In this document: piece after piece, positions 32,133-39,117 of the stretch | How the letters are laid out: each line of letters starts with the position of its first letter | Position numbering within the stretch: position 1 is the stretch's first letter | Assembly: GCA_947166345.1 (NCBI GenBank) | Contig: CAMVDU010000016.1 | Span: 1 to 58,318 of the forward strand | Length of the DNA: 58,318 nucleotides | Origin: an uncultured Prevotellaceae bacterium | Lineage (GTDB): Bacteria; Bacteroidota; Bacteroidia; Bacteroidales; Bacteroidaceae | Reading direction: 5' to 3' | Notes under the pieces: generated by a model | Seen by the model: only the letters and a program-made list of their open reading frames with translations | Told to the model about the DNA's origin: nothing | The model's database searches: none | Translations under genes and position numbers: made by a program

Positions 32133-32918
32133 TTAAAAATAAAGAATCGGATTCGTGTTGGTCTCGGCTATCTCGACACGCACGCCTGGACATTCTTTCT
32201 GAATGATGTCGCGGAAGATCTCCGACGTGAACTGTTCGCTCTCATAGTGGCCGATGACGCATATCTGCACCTCCTGTTCGTGACCAAAGTACTGATGGTA
32301 GTGCATCTCGCCCGTGATGAAAGCATCGGCGCCCAGGGCGATGGCATCGTCCAAGAGGAAGTCACCAGCGCCACCACAGACAGCCACCTTGCTCACAGGA
32401 CGCTGCAACAGCTCGTTGCACATGACGCAACCAGCCTTGAACGTCTGCTTCACCTTGGCGATGAAAGCCTCGGACGACAGGGGCTTTTTCAAGCACCCCA
32501 CTACCCCACTGCCGCCTGTCAGTTCGCCCACCTTTTTAGTGGCAAAAAACTCAACATTCTGCAGTTCCAGTTTCTCGGCTATCTTCCAGTTCACACCATC
32601 CTGCGCATTGTCCAGGTTGGTATGCATCGAGATGACGCACACGTCGTTCCTGATGGCCTTCCTCACCGTTCGCTGCACATCGTTATAGTCGCTCACTTGC
32701 TTGAGGCCACGAAACAGCAGCGGATGATGACTCACCACCACGTTGCAACCCTTGCGGATGGCCTCATCGACCACCTTTTCGGTCACGTCCAGACACAATA
32801 ATGCCCCTGAAACCTCCGCCTCTGTCAATCCAATCTGCAAGCCAGCATTGTCCCAGCTCTCTTGCAGCGGCAGGGGCGCGAATCGTTCAAGGGCCTCCAG
32901 CACTTGTTTTATTTTCAC
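32133..32918 (-). CDS. NIF3-family protein (GTP cyclohydrolase 1 type 2-like)
   Basis: 261 residues from a GTG start (read as M-K-I-K-Q-V-L-E-A-L). The only upstream ATG lies before the promoter element at 32941-32949, so it cannot be used from that promoter. Signatures of the NIF3 dinuclear-metal fold are LQESWDNAGLQIG at the N-terminus, VVSHHPLLFRGLK near 65, ISMHTNLDNAQDGVN near 100, and the C-terminal GEMHYHQYFGHEQEVQICVIGHYESEQF. Family members bind metals; the biological role is uncertain, with links to folate or NAD metabolism and to the adjacent zinc-ribbon partner. Confidence 0.88.
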   Translation of the reverse strand: MKIKQVLEALERFAPLPLQESWDNAGLQIGLTEAEVSGALLCLDVTEKVVDEAIRKGCNVVVSHHPLLFRGLKQVSDYNDVQRTVRKAIRNDVCVISMHTNLDNAQDGVNWKIAEKLELQNVEFFATKKVGELTGGSGVVGCLKKPLSSEAFIAKVKQTFKAGCVMCNELLQRPVSKVAVCGGAGDFLLDDAIALGADAFITGEMHYHQYFGHEQEVQICVIGHYESEQFTSEIFRDIIQKECPGVRVEIAETNTNPILYF

Positions 32919-32940
32919 GCTTTTTGTCGCTTTTCTGGGT

Positions 32941-32949
32941 GCAAAGGTA
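32941..32949 (-). promoter_or_regulatory. -7 promoter element of the NIF3-zinc ribbon operon
   Basis: TACCTTTGC on the minus strand, 22 bases before the GTG at 32918. It decides the start of the NIF3 gene. Confidence 0.6.
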
Positions 32950-33066
32950 CGAAAAAAACAGCTATCCCACCCCATTAACTGCCATTTTTAAACCATATTT
33001 AACACTGTTAGGGCATAAAAAGTGCTAAAAAAATCGTTCTTACGTAGTTAGTTAGAAAAAAATGAC

Positions 33067-33074
33067 TACCTTTG
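33067..33074 (+). promoter_or_regulatory. -7 promoter element of the polyprenol glycosyltransferase gene
   Basis: TACCTTTG on the plus strand, 23 bases before the ATG at 33098. It lies inside the longer reading frame and so favours the shorter protein. Confidence 0.6.
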
Positions 33075-33097
33075 TATCACCAAAACAACAAATCATC

Positions 33098-33844
33098 ATG
33101 AACCAGAGCGACTGCATCGTCATCATTCCTACCTATAATGAGAAGGAGAACATCGAGAAAATCATCCGTGCCGTCTTCGGCTTGGAGAAGTGTTTCCACA
33201 TCTTAGTCATCGACGATGGGTCGCCCGACGGTACTGCCAACATTGTTAAGGGTCTGATGGAGAAGGAGTTCAGCGACCGCCTGTTCATTCTTGAGCGTAG
33301 CGGAAAGCTGGGACTGGGAACGGCCTATATCACTGGTTTCAAGTGGGCCTTGGAGCATCAATACGACTATATTTTCGAGATGGATGCCGACTTCAGCCAC
33401 GATCCCAACGACCTGCCGCGCCTGTACAGCGCCTGTGCCGACGAGGGTAATGACGTGGCCATCGGCTCGCGCTACGTCAGCGGTGTGAATGTGGTCAACT
33501 GGCCCATGGGTCGTGTGCTGATGAGCTATTTCGCCTCTAAATACGTGCGTTTCGTCACGGGCTTCAAGATCCACGACACCACTGCCGGCTTCAAGTGCTA
33601 CCGTCGTCGTGTGCTCCAGACCATCGAGCTCGACAAGATTCGCTTCAAGGGCTATGCCTTCCAGATTGAGATGAAGTTCACGGCCTATAAGATCGGCTTC
33701 AAGATCAAGGAGGTGCCTGTCATCTTTGTCAACCGTCGTGAGGGCACGTCAAAGATGTCGGGTGGCATCTTCTCAGAGGCTTTCTTCGGCGTCATGCGCC
33801 TACGCTGGGACGGCTGGTTCCGCAAGTATCCGAAGATACAATAG
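33098..33844 (+). CDS. Polyprenol-phosphate mannosyltransferase-like GT2
   Basis: Family 2 glycosyltransferase of the dolichol-phosphate mannose synthase type, 248 residues from MNQSDCIVIIPTYNEKENIEKII. Motifs: VIDDGSPDGTANIV near 35, the catalytic-metal DxD in FEMDADFSHDPNDLPRL near 95, and RRREGTSKMSGGI-like NRREGTSKMSGGIFSEA near 215. No membrane helices, so it is the single-domain form that works at the inner face of the membrane, charging a polyprenyl phosphate with mannose or glucose for glycan modification. Bacteroidales use such donors for protein O-glycosylation, but the sugar is not visible here. Confidence 0.88.
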   Translation: MNQSDCIVIIPTYNEKENIEKIIRAVFGLEKCFHILVIDDGSPDGTANIVKGLMEKEFSDRLFILERSGKLGLGTAYITGFKWALEHQYDYIFEMDADFSHDPNDLPRLYSACADEGNDVAIGSRYVSGVNVVNWPMGRVLMSYFASKYVRFVTGFKIHDTTAGFKCYRRRVLQTIELDKIRFKGYAFQIEMKFTAYKIGFKIKEVPVIFVNRREGTSKMSGGIFSEAFFGVMRLRWDGWFRKYPKIQ

Positions 33845-33857
33845 GAAAGACACAGTG

Positions 33858-33878
33858 AACTGACAACTGACAACTGAC
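33858..33878. repeat. Heptamer repeat AACTGAC x3
   Basis: Three perfect units of AACTGAC directly after the glycosyltransferase gene. They are the inverted counterpart of the GTCAGTT units at 34045-34066. Confidence 0.85.
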
Positions 33879-33924
33879 ATTTGTGTTTTTGCAATTTTGG
33901 GGGTTAGAGGTGTGGTGCATACGC

Positions 33925-33968
33925 CTATTATATATTATTATATATATATATATAATAATATATAATAG
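33925..33968. repeat. Perfect 44-bp AT palindrome
   Basis: The segment from CTATTATATATT to AATATATAATAG is its own reverse complement with no loop (22-base arms, all A/T except the outer C/G pair). It lies in the convergent spacer between the polyprenol glycosyltransferase and plsC genes. Confidence 0.9.
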
Positions 33969-34044
33969 AAATAATATACTTATAAATTGTAAGCTTCTCT
34001 CTTCTCTTTCTCACCTCGACTGGCAACTTTCAATGATCGCATTT

Positions 34045-34066
34045 GTCAGTTGTCAGTTCGTCAGTT
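34045..34066. repeat. Heptamer repeat GTCAGTT x3
   Basis: Three GTCAGTT units with one extra base between the second and third, inverted relative to 33858-33878. The pair brackets about 165 bases including the 44-bp palindrome. Confidence 0.8.
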
Positions 34067-34075
34067 CAGTTGAGC

Positions 34076-34141
34076 GAATGATGCAGACACTCAGAGGGAA
34101 TGATGCAGAGACTTGGGGTGAATGACACAAACGCTCAACTG
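34076..34141. repeat. Third 22-bp tandem array
   Basis: Three units beginning at 34076, 34098 and 34120, each starting GAATGA. The first two continue TGCAGA, the third CACAAACGCTCAAC. The period is again exactly 22 bases, the same as at 15879-16047, and it shares words (TGACAC, ACAAAC, CTCAAC) with family 1. Confidence 0.8.
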
Positions 34142-34232
34142 ACGAGCGTACGAGAGAACGAGATGTATTTAATATATTGCACAAAAAAAGGGCAAATGTG
34201 CAAGAATAAATTCAAAATGAACGGTTCGGGAA

Positions 34233-34265
34233 TTTGCTGGGGCAGGAAAAAAGTTGTACCTTTGC
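34233..34265 (+). promoter_or_regulatory. Consensus promoter pointing into the 3' end of plsC
   Basis: TTTG (34233-34236), 20 bases, TACCTTTGC (34257-34265) on the plus strand. The only gene ahead, plsC, is on the opposite strand, so the transcript would be antisense to it or encode the short frame at 34287-34382. Confidence 0.65.
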
Positions 34266-34286
34266 ATTGGATATAGATCTAATGCC

Positions 34287-34382
34287 ATGAAGATGCAACG
34301 GCGACCGCGACGGTCTTACTGGTCAGGGTTCTCCACGAAGCCCTGGTACTCAGGAGCAAGCGCCGACATCACGCTGTCGTAA
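34287..34382 (+). CDS. Possible 31-residue basic peptide antisense to the plsC end
   Basis: ATG at 34287, about 15 bases from the start predicted by the promoter at 34233-34265, opens a 31-codon frame (MKMQRRPRRSYWSGFSTKPW at its start). It is Arg-rich at the N-terminus and aromatic in the middle. It overlaps the last 22 codons of plsC on the other strand. No Shine-Dalgarno sequence is visible, but many Bacteroidetes genes lack one. It may be only an antisense RNA. Confidence 0.3.
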   Translation: MKMQRRPRRSYWSGFSTKPWYSGASADITLS

Positions 34383-35074
34383 GCCTGGTTCTTGACAGCC
34401 TCCACATTCTCTGGTCCCTGCCCCACAGGATAGATGGGCTGATGGAAGGTGAGCGACAGACGGTGCCAGTTGACGAAGGCCACTCCTTTCTGGCGAGGAA
34501 GGATATCGAACGAGCCGTTGATGGTGAGGGGCACCACAGGCAGCTGCAGCTCGTCGGCCAGGGCAAAGGCACCTTTCTTGAAGACCCCCATGTGACCCGT
34601 GAACGTGCGCGAGCCCTCAGGAAACACGGTGACGCTGGTACCACCCTGCAGCGTCTGACGGGCAGCGTCGTAGGTGGCCTGAATCTTCTTGGGACCGCGC
34701 TTGTCAACGAAGATCTGGTGCGACTTCTCACAAGCCCATCCCACAAAGGGGATACTCCTCAGCTGGTACTTCATCATCCAGCGGAAGCTGCGCCCCAGAT
34801 AGCCGTAGATGAGGAAGATGTCGAAGGCTCCCTGGTGGTTGGCCACGAAGACATACGACTGACCCTTCTCCAGATGCTGGCGCCCTTCAATCTTCACGGG
34901 AATGAGCAGCAGCCACAGGATGACACGGGCCCACCAGCGACCAGGATAGTAGCCCCAGAAATGGCCGAAGCCCAGTGAGCAGCCGATGACAATCGACGTG
35001 GCGATAATAATGGTAACAACCACAACCAGCGGCAGGGCAATACAGAGTTGATAAGCGCGATAGAGGTATTTCAT
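34316..35074 (-). CDS. plsC: 1-acyl-sn-glycerol-3-phosphate acyltransferase (PlsC-like)
   Basis: Membrane acyltransferase of 252 residues from MKYLYRAYQLCIALPLVVVV. A longer reading would only add codons from the heptamer repeat. An N-terminal hydrophobic segment precedes the catalytic HX4D motif in FVANHQGAFDIFLIYG near residue 75 and the glycerophosphate-binding FPEGSRTFTG near 150. It makes phosphatidic acid. Last gene of the dnaX-to-plsC cluster; its spacer to the phosphoesterase gene is 19 bases and made of heptamer repeats, so no Shine-Dalgarno sequence is seen. Confidence 0.9.
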   Translation of the reverse strand: MKYLYRAYQLCIALPLVVVVTIIIATSIVIGCSLGFGHFWGYYPGRWWARVILWLLLIPVKIEGRQHLEKGQSYVFVANHQGAFDIFLIYGYLGRSFRWMMKYQLRSIPFVGWACEKSHQIFVDKRGPKKIQATYDAARQTLQGGTSVTVFPEGSRTFTGHMGVFKKGAFALADELQLPVVPLTINGSFDILPRQKGVAFVNWHRLSLTFHQPIYPVGQGPENVEAVKNQAYDSVMSALAPEYQGFVENPDQ

Positions 35075-35113
35075 TGAGTTGAGGGTTGAGAGTTTAGGGT
35101 TTAGAGTTGAGGG
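35075..35113 (-). repeat. Degenerate heptamer repeat across the phosphoesterase-plsC junction
   Basis: In transcript sense CTCAACT, CTAAACC, CTAAACT, CTCAACC, CTCAACT, running from the last codons of the phosphoesterase gene to two bases before the plsC ATG. The repeat supplies the final codons of the upstream protein. Confidence 0.75.
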
Positions 35114-36239
35114 TGACAACTACGATCTCGCCTGTTGCCCCCAGACGGAAGGGAAGGACGCCGCCCAGTCCTTTGGATACGTAGAGCGAGTGACGACCGT
35201 TATGATACATACCATCGTATTCTGAATAGACAAAACTGACTGGCGACCATCCGAAGAGCGAGAGCTGTCCGCCATGCGTGTGTCCGCTGAGCGTCAGCTG
35301 AGCATGACTATAAGGCACAATCTTCCTGTGCCACGACGTGGGATCGTGTTCCAGCATGAGGATGAAAGCCCCCTCGCCCACTCCCTCGAGCGTCTTCTTG
35401 ATATCGCCCAGCTGCGGGAAGCGTCCCTCGCCGTCGTTCTCCATGCCTGCCACCACGATAGAGTCGTTGCCGCGACAGATGACCAGATGCTCGTTGCGCA
35501 GCAAGGTCCACCCCAGTTGCTCGATGGCACGGACGGTCAACTGCACGCACGAGTCTTTCTCGGCCTTGGTGCCGCTCATATACTCCGCATAGTCGTGATT
35601 GCCCAGAACAGCCACCACACCGTCCTTTGCCTTGATACTGCTCAGCAGCTGTCTGTGGGGCTCAATCTCGTCAGCCCGCTTGTTCTGCAGGTCGCCCGTG
35701 AACACCACCAGATCAGCATGCTCGTTGTTAATACGCTCCACACACTCGCGCAGCAGTTCCTGTCGGCTGCCATTGAGCGAACCCACATGCACATCGCTCA
35801 GCTGCACAATCTTGTAGCCGTCGAAGGCCTTGGGCACATCCTTATGGGCGAAGCTTACCTGCGTCACCTCCATCTTCCTGGAGCCCACATACATGCCGTA
35901 GAGATAGAAAAGAGCCACAACCAGCGCCAGTCCCAGACCCGTCCATTCACCTTGCCGCTGACGTTTAAGCCTGCGTCCTATGAACGAGCAGAGGGCAAAG
36001 AGCGAGGCAGGAACGATGAGCACGAAAAGCAGGTCCATATAGCGGAACAGCAGCGTGAAATCGTCAGGAAAATAGTCGCGCCTGGCTGCCATGAAGATGG
36101 TGGCATAGAGGGAGAAGATAGCCAACGTCCAACCCACGGCCCGTTTCCAGAAGCGTCCGTTGCGCCAGTAGGTGCGGTCGAAGTAGAAAACGGTCAACAG
36201 GAGGACCAGGACGATGGGGAATATCACTTTCAGTATCAT
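35094..36239 (-). CDS. Membrane-anchored calcineurin-like phosphoesterase
   Basis: 381 residues. Four hydrophobic segments occupy the first 130 residues (ILKVIFPIVLVLLLTVFYF, VGWTLAIFSLYATIFMA, LLFVLIVPASLFALCSFI, WTGLGLALVVALFYLYG). The metallophosphoesterase domain follows: VQLSDVHVGSLNGS near 150, VFTGDLQNKRADE, VAVLGNHDYAEYM near 215, LMLEHDPTSWHRK and LSGHTHGGQLSLFGW near 325. All metal-ligand motifs are intact. Relatives act on lipid or nucleotide phosphates such as UDP-diacylglucosamine; position next to plsC hints at a phospholipid substrate, but this is inference. It overlaps the upstream gene by four bases (ATGA). Confidence 0.87.
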   Translation of the reverse strand: MILKVIFPIVLVLLLTVFYFDRTYWRNGRFWKRAVGWTLAIFSLYATIFMAARRDYFPDDFTLLFRYMDLLFVLIVPASLFALCSFIGRRLKRQRQGEWTGLGLALVVALFYLYGMYVGSRKMEVTQVSFAHKDVPKAFDGYKIVQLSDVHVGSLNGSRQELLRECVERINNEHADLVVFTGDLQNKRADEIEPHRQLLSSIKAKDGVVAVLGNHDYAEYMSGTKAEKDSCVQLTVRAIEQLGWTLLRNEHLVICRGNDSIVVAGMENDGEGRFPQLGDIKKTLEGVGEGAFILMLEHDPTSWHRKIVPYSHAQLTLSGHTHGGQLSLFGWSPVSFVYSEYDGMYHNGRHSLYVSKGLGGVLPFRLGATGEIVVVTLNSKP

Positions 36240-37015
36240 AGGTTGGCAGCTAAGAATTTTCGGATATGGTCAACGGCAAGACCCCGTCGGCAGGCATAGT
36301 CGCACAACTGGTCGTCGCCAATCTTTCCTACAGAGAAATAGCGGGCCTCAGGATGCGAGATCATGAGTCCCGAGACGCTGGCATGAGGACGCATGGCACC
36401 ACTCTCCGTGAGCGTAATGCCGATATCCTGCATGTGCAGCAAGTCGTTGAGAATGAAATTGATGCTGGCATCAGGCAACGAGGGATAGCCAACAGCCGGA
36501 CGGATGCCCTGAAAGCGTTCCTGCAGCATGTCGTCCATCAACAGATGCTCGTCCTGGGCATAGCCCCACAGCTCTTTCCTCACACGTTCGTGGAGACGCT
36601 CGGCCGTAGCCTCTGCCAGACGGTCAGCCAACAGCTGGGCCATCATCTTCTGATAGGGGTCGCCGTCGAAGTCGGTCTCCATACCCTTGTCAACGCTGGT
36701 GGCAAAGAGACCTATCTTGGAGACAACGGGCGATATGAAGTCGGCCATACACAGATGGTCGCTGCCCACCTGCTGCTGGCGCAACATCGGCAGTCGTGCG
36801 CCACCATCCAGAACGATGTCGTCGCCATCACTCCTGGCGTCTGAAAGGAGAAAGACGGCATGTGTCTGATAACGAGCGGCATGCTCCTTGAGGAAGGCTT
36901 CTGCCTCTGTCCGCATGCGCTGTTGCTCCTCAGGCTGACGCACCTGCCAGGCGTGATAGAAATACACCCAGTTGATGTAGGGCTGCAGCTCGACTATGTC
37001 GTAATGGAATATCAT
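36236..37015 (-). CDS. Free-standing methionine synthase reactivation domain
   Basis: 259 residues that match only the C-terminal activation domain of cobalamin-dependent methionine synthase. The AdoMet site is recognisable in RPAVGYPSLPDASINFIL near 170, with TLTESGAMRPHASVSGLMI and SHPEARYFSVGKIGDDQL following. In MetH this domain binds S-adenosylmethionine and remethylates oxidised cobalamin using flavodoxin or another donor. Here it stands alone, so it should act in trans on a MetH that lacks it, encoded elsewhere. It overlaps pyrC by four bases and the phosphoesterase gene by four bases. Confidence 0.85.
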   Translation of the reverse strand: MIFHYDIVELQPYINWVYFYHAWQVRQPEEQQRMRTEAEAFLKEHAARYQTHAVFLLSDARSDGDDIVLDGGARLPMLRQQQVGSDHLCMADFISPVVSKIGLFATSVDKGMETDFDGDPYQKMMAQLLADRLAEATAERLHERVRKELWGYAQDEHLLMDDMLQERFQGIRPAVGYPSLPDASINFILNDLLHMQDIGITLTESGAMRPHASVSGLMISHPEARYFSVGKIGDDQLCDYACRRGLAVDHIRKFLAANL

Positions 37016-38355
37016 CTGAACTCAACAGGCTGACCAATATACTGACGATTCACCCAACCCTGGTCATATACCAGATGACCGTTGCAGAGCGTCTTCTCCA
37101 CGTGCCAACGGAACGTATGACCCTCCAACGGACTCCACCCACACTTGCTCAACACCGTCTCGGATGTCACCGTCCAAGGCTCATCACGACGCACGATGAC
37201 GATGTCGGCCTTATAGCCCTGACTCAGGAAGCCACGCTCGCGCACCTCGAAGAGACGAGCAGGATTGTGCGCCATCAGCTCCACCAGTCGTTCCATCTTC
37301 AGCACGCCGGCATCCACCAGCTCGAGCATCGTCACCAGCGAGAACTGAATCGTCGGCATACCGCTGGCAGCCTTCACGCAGCCACCCTGTTTCTGACTGA
37401 GCAGATGGGGAGCATGGTCTGTGGCAATGGTGGCAATGCGTCCGTCGTTCAGCGACTGGCGCAGCATGAACTGATCTACAGGACTCTTGATGGCTGGGTT
37501 CACCTTGATGCGCGCACCCAGACGGGCATAGTCTGATGAAGAGAAGAACAGATGGCCCACTGTGACCTCAGCGGTGATTTTTGCTGCGACGGTGTCGCTG
37601 CCCACGGAACAAGGGGCAAACAGCTCCAGTTCCTCGGCCGTAGAGAGATGGGCCACATGCAGGCGTGCCTGATGCTTCTTGGCCAGACTGACGGCCTTCT
37701 GAGTGGATGCCATACAAGCCTCCTCACTACGAATGAACGGGTGCAGGCTCACGTCAGGATCATCGCTACCCTCCTTGGCCATCTGCATATTGCGGTTGAT
37801 GATATCCGTATCCTCACAATGGGCCATGATGGGCAACTTCGCCGTCTTGAAGATGGTGTCGAGGGCCTGGTCCTTGTCAACCAGCATATTGCCCGTTGAC
37901 GAGCCCATGAACAGCTTGATGCCTGGAATACGATGAACATCAAGACGACTAAAGAGATGAGCGTTATCGTTGGTGGCGCCAAAGAAGAACGAATAGTTCA
38001 CATGACTGGTCTTCGAGGCGATGCGGAACTTCTCCTCAAGGGCCTCGAGGGTCGTCGTCTGAGGCACCGTGTTGGGCATATCGAAATAGGTGGTCACACC
38101 ACCTGCCGCTGCCGCACAGCTCTCGCTGTCGATGGTGGCCTTGTCCGTCAGACCTGGCTCACGGAAATGCACATGTTCGTCGATGACGCCTGGCAGCACG
38201 TAGCACCCAGAGGCATCGATCGTCTGGTCGGCAGAGACCTCAGGACCGTTCTCACCTGCATATACAGCCTCTATTCTTTCTCCGTCAACAAGCAACGAGC
38301 CTTTGAACACACGACCCTCGTTGACTATGAGTCCACCTTTTATAAGTATCTTCAT
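37012..38355 (-). CDS. pyrC: Dihydroorotase
   Basis: Cyclic amidohydrolase that interconverts carbamoyl-aspartate and dihydroorotate. The metal site is complete: HVH in GVIDEHVHFREPGLTDK near residue 60, the His in IMAHCED near 175, RLHVAHLST near 230, and the catalytic Asp in IATDHAPH near 305. At 447 residues it has the size of the long (class I) form. It complements pyrK and pyrD at 26598-28297. Translation is coupled to its downstream neighbour by an ATGA overlap; the gene upstream ends two bases before it. Confidence 0.92.
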   Translation of the reverse strand: MKILIKGGLIVNEGRVFKGSLLVDGERIEAVYAGENGPEVSADQTIDASGCYVLPGVIDEHVHFREPGLTDKATIDSESCAAAAGGVTTYFDMPNTVPQTTTLEALEEKFRIASKTSHVNYSFFFGATNDNAHLFSRLDVHRIPGIKLFMGSSTGNMLVDKDQALDTIFKTAKLPIMAHCEDTDIINRNMQMAKEGSDDPDVSLHPFIRSEEACMASTQKAVSLAKKHQARLHVAHLSTAEELELFAPCSVGSDTVAAKITAEVTVGHLFFSSSDYARLGARIKVNPAIKSPVDQFMLRQSLNDGRIATIATDHAPHLLSQKQGGCVKAASGMPTIQFSLVTMLELVDAGVLKMERLVELMAHNPARLFEVRERGFLSQGYKADIVIVRRDEPWTVTSETVLSKCGWSPLEGHTFRWHVEKTLCNGHLVYDQGWVNRQYIGQPVEFR

Positions 38356-38357
38356 CG

Positions 38358-38756
38358 TTATGCTTTTTTCTCTTTCTCCAATTCCGAACCAAGCCTGAAG
38401 GTAGTGTAGAGCTGCAAGACGGCAGCTATCAGAAGAAGCACCACCCAGTTGCCTTTGATGTACGACACATAGGTTATCTGGTCGAAGCCCATCGGATTGT
38501 CGTGGTCAATAAACATGAAAACGCCAGTAAACAGCAACAAGAGGTCGCTGATGGTCATGATACGCTTGAGACGGCGGATGGTGAAATTGCTGCCTTCATA
38601 GCTCTGCAGCATCTGCATACTGACAAAACAGACGGCTCCCACGCTGAACAGCCAAGGAGCCACACCCTTCAAGAACATAGCCGTAGCGGCACCCACCACC
38701 ATCAGCAGGGCACCAACGGCCAGAACCATTGTCTGCCACTTATTCAACTGTTTCAT
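38358..38756 (-). CDS. Small integral membrane protein of unknown function
   Basis: 132 residues with four predicted transmembrane helices (MVLAVGALLMVVGAATAMFL, WLFSVGAVCFVSMQMLQ, LLLLFTGVFMFID, WVVLLLIAAVLQLYTTF). The short loop NFTIRRLKRIM and the charged tail LEKEKKA are likely cytoplasmic. The ATG at 38756 is preferred to the TTG at 38771, and it overlaps the preceding gene by 17 bases. This protein is conserved in position next to an FtsB-like gene in Bacteroidales, to my recollection, but has no assigned function. Confidence 0.75.
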   Translation of the reverse strand: MKQLNKWQTMVLAVGALLMVVGAATAMFLKGVAPWLFSVGAVCFVSMQMLQSYEGSNFTIRRLKRIMTISDLLLLFTGVFMFIDHDNPMGFDQITYVSYIKGNWVVLLLIAAVLQLYTTFRLGSELEKEKKA

Positions 38757-39117
38757 GGCCTGGCTCAACAATAGTGGTGACGGTATCGTCGCTCAACACG
38801 AAGATATCCTCATCGGGCAGTTTCATATAATGGCGCTCACGACCTATTCGCTCCACCTCACGCACGTCCGTCTGGTAGAGATAGATCTGCTTCTGCGTAC
38901 GCTGATAGTCCGCCAGGTAGCGTTCCTTCTCTTTTTTCAACTCAGCCAGACGCTGTTTGTAACGCCTGTGGGCCAACACGCTGTTGTCGCCCAGGAATCC
39001 TACCAGGACAACGCCTATGGCAAGGGTGATGATATACTTCTTGTATTTCATCTTGACGACCTTCTTGAACGCCGTCTTGATCTTTTCTGTCTTAATTTTC
39101 TTGAATTTCAGTTTCAT
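38740..39117 (-). CDS. FtsB/DivIC-like cell division protein
   Basis: Septum formation initiator family, 125 residues. A basic cytoplasmic start (KKIKTEKIKTAFKKVVKMKYKK) leads into one transmembrane helix (YIITLAIGVVLVGFL). A periplasmic coiled coil follows (RRYKQRLAELKKEKERYLADYQRTQ), then VERIGRERHYMKLPDEDIFVL, a pattern diagnostic for FtsB. It would bridge FtsL and FtsQ in the divisome. Its start overlaps the dnaX stop by four bases. M at residue 23 is an alternative start. Confidence 0.82.
   Translation of the reverse strand: MKLKFKKIKTEKIKTAFKKVVKMKYKKYIITLAIGVVLVGFLGDNSVLAHRRYKQRLAELKKEKERYLADYQRTQKQIYLYQTDVREVERIGRERHYMKLPDEDIFVLSDDTVTTIVEPGHETVE

Noticed and set aside
32919..32975. 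Upstream ATG (32975) as start of the NIF3 gene
   Set aside because: It lies upstream of the -7 element TACCTTTGC at 32941-32949 and its extra residues do not match the family N-terminus, which begins at the GTG.
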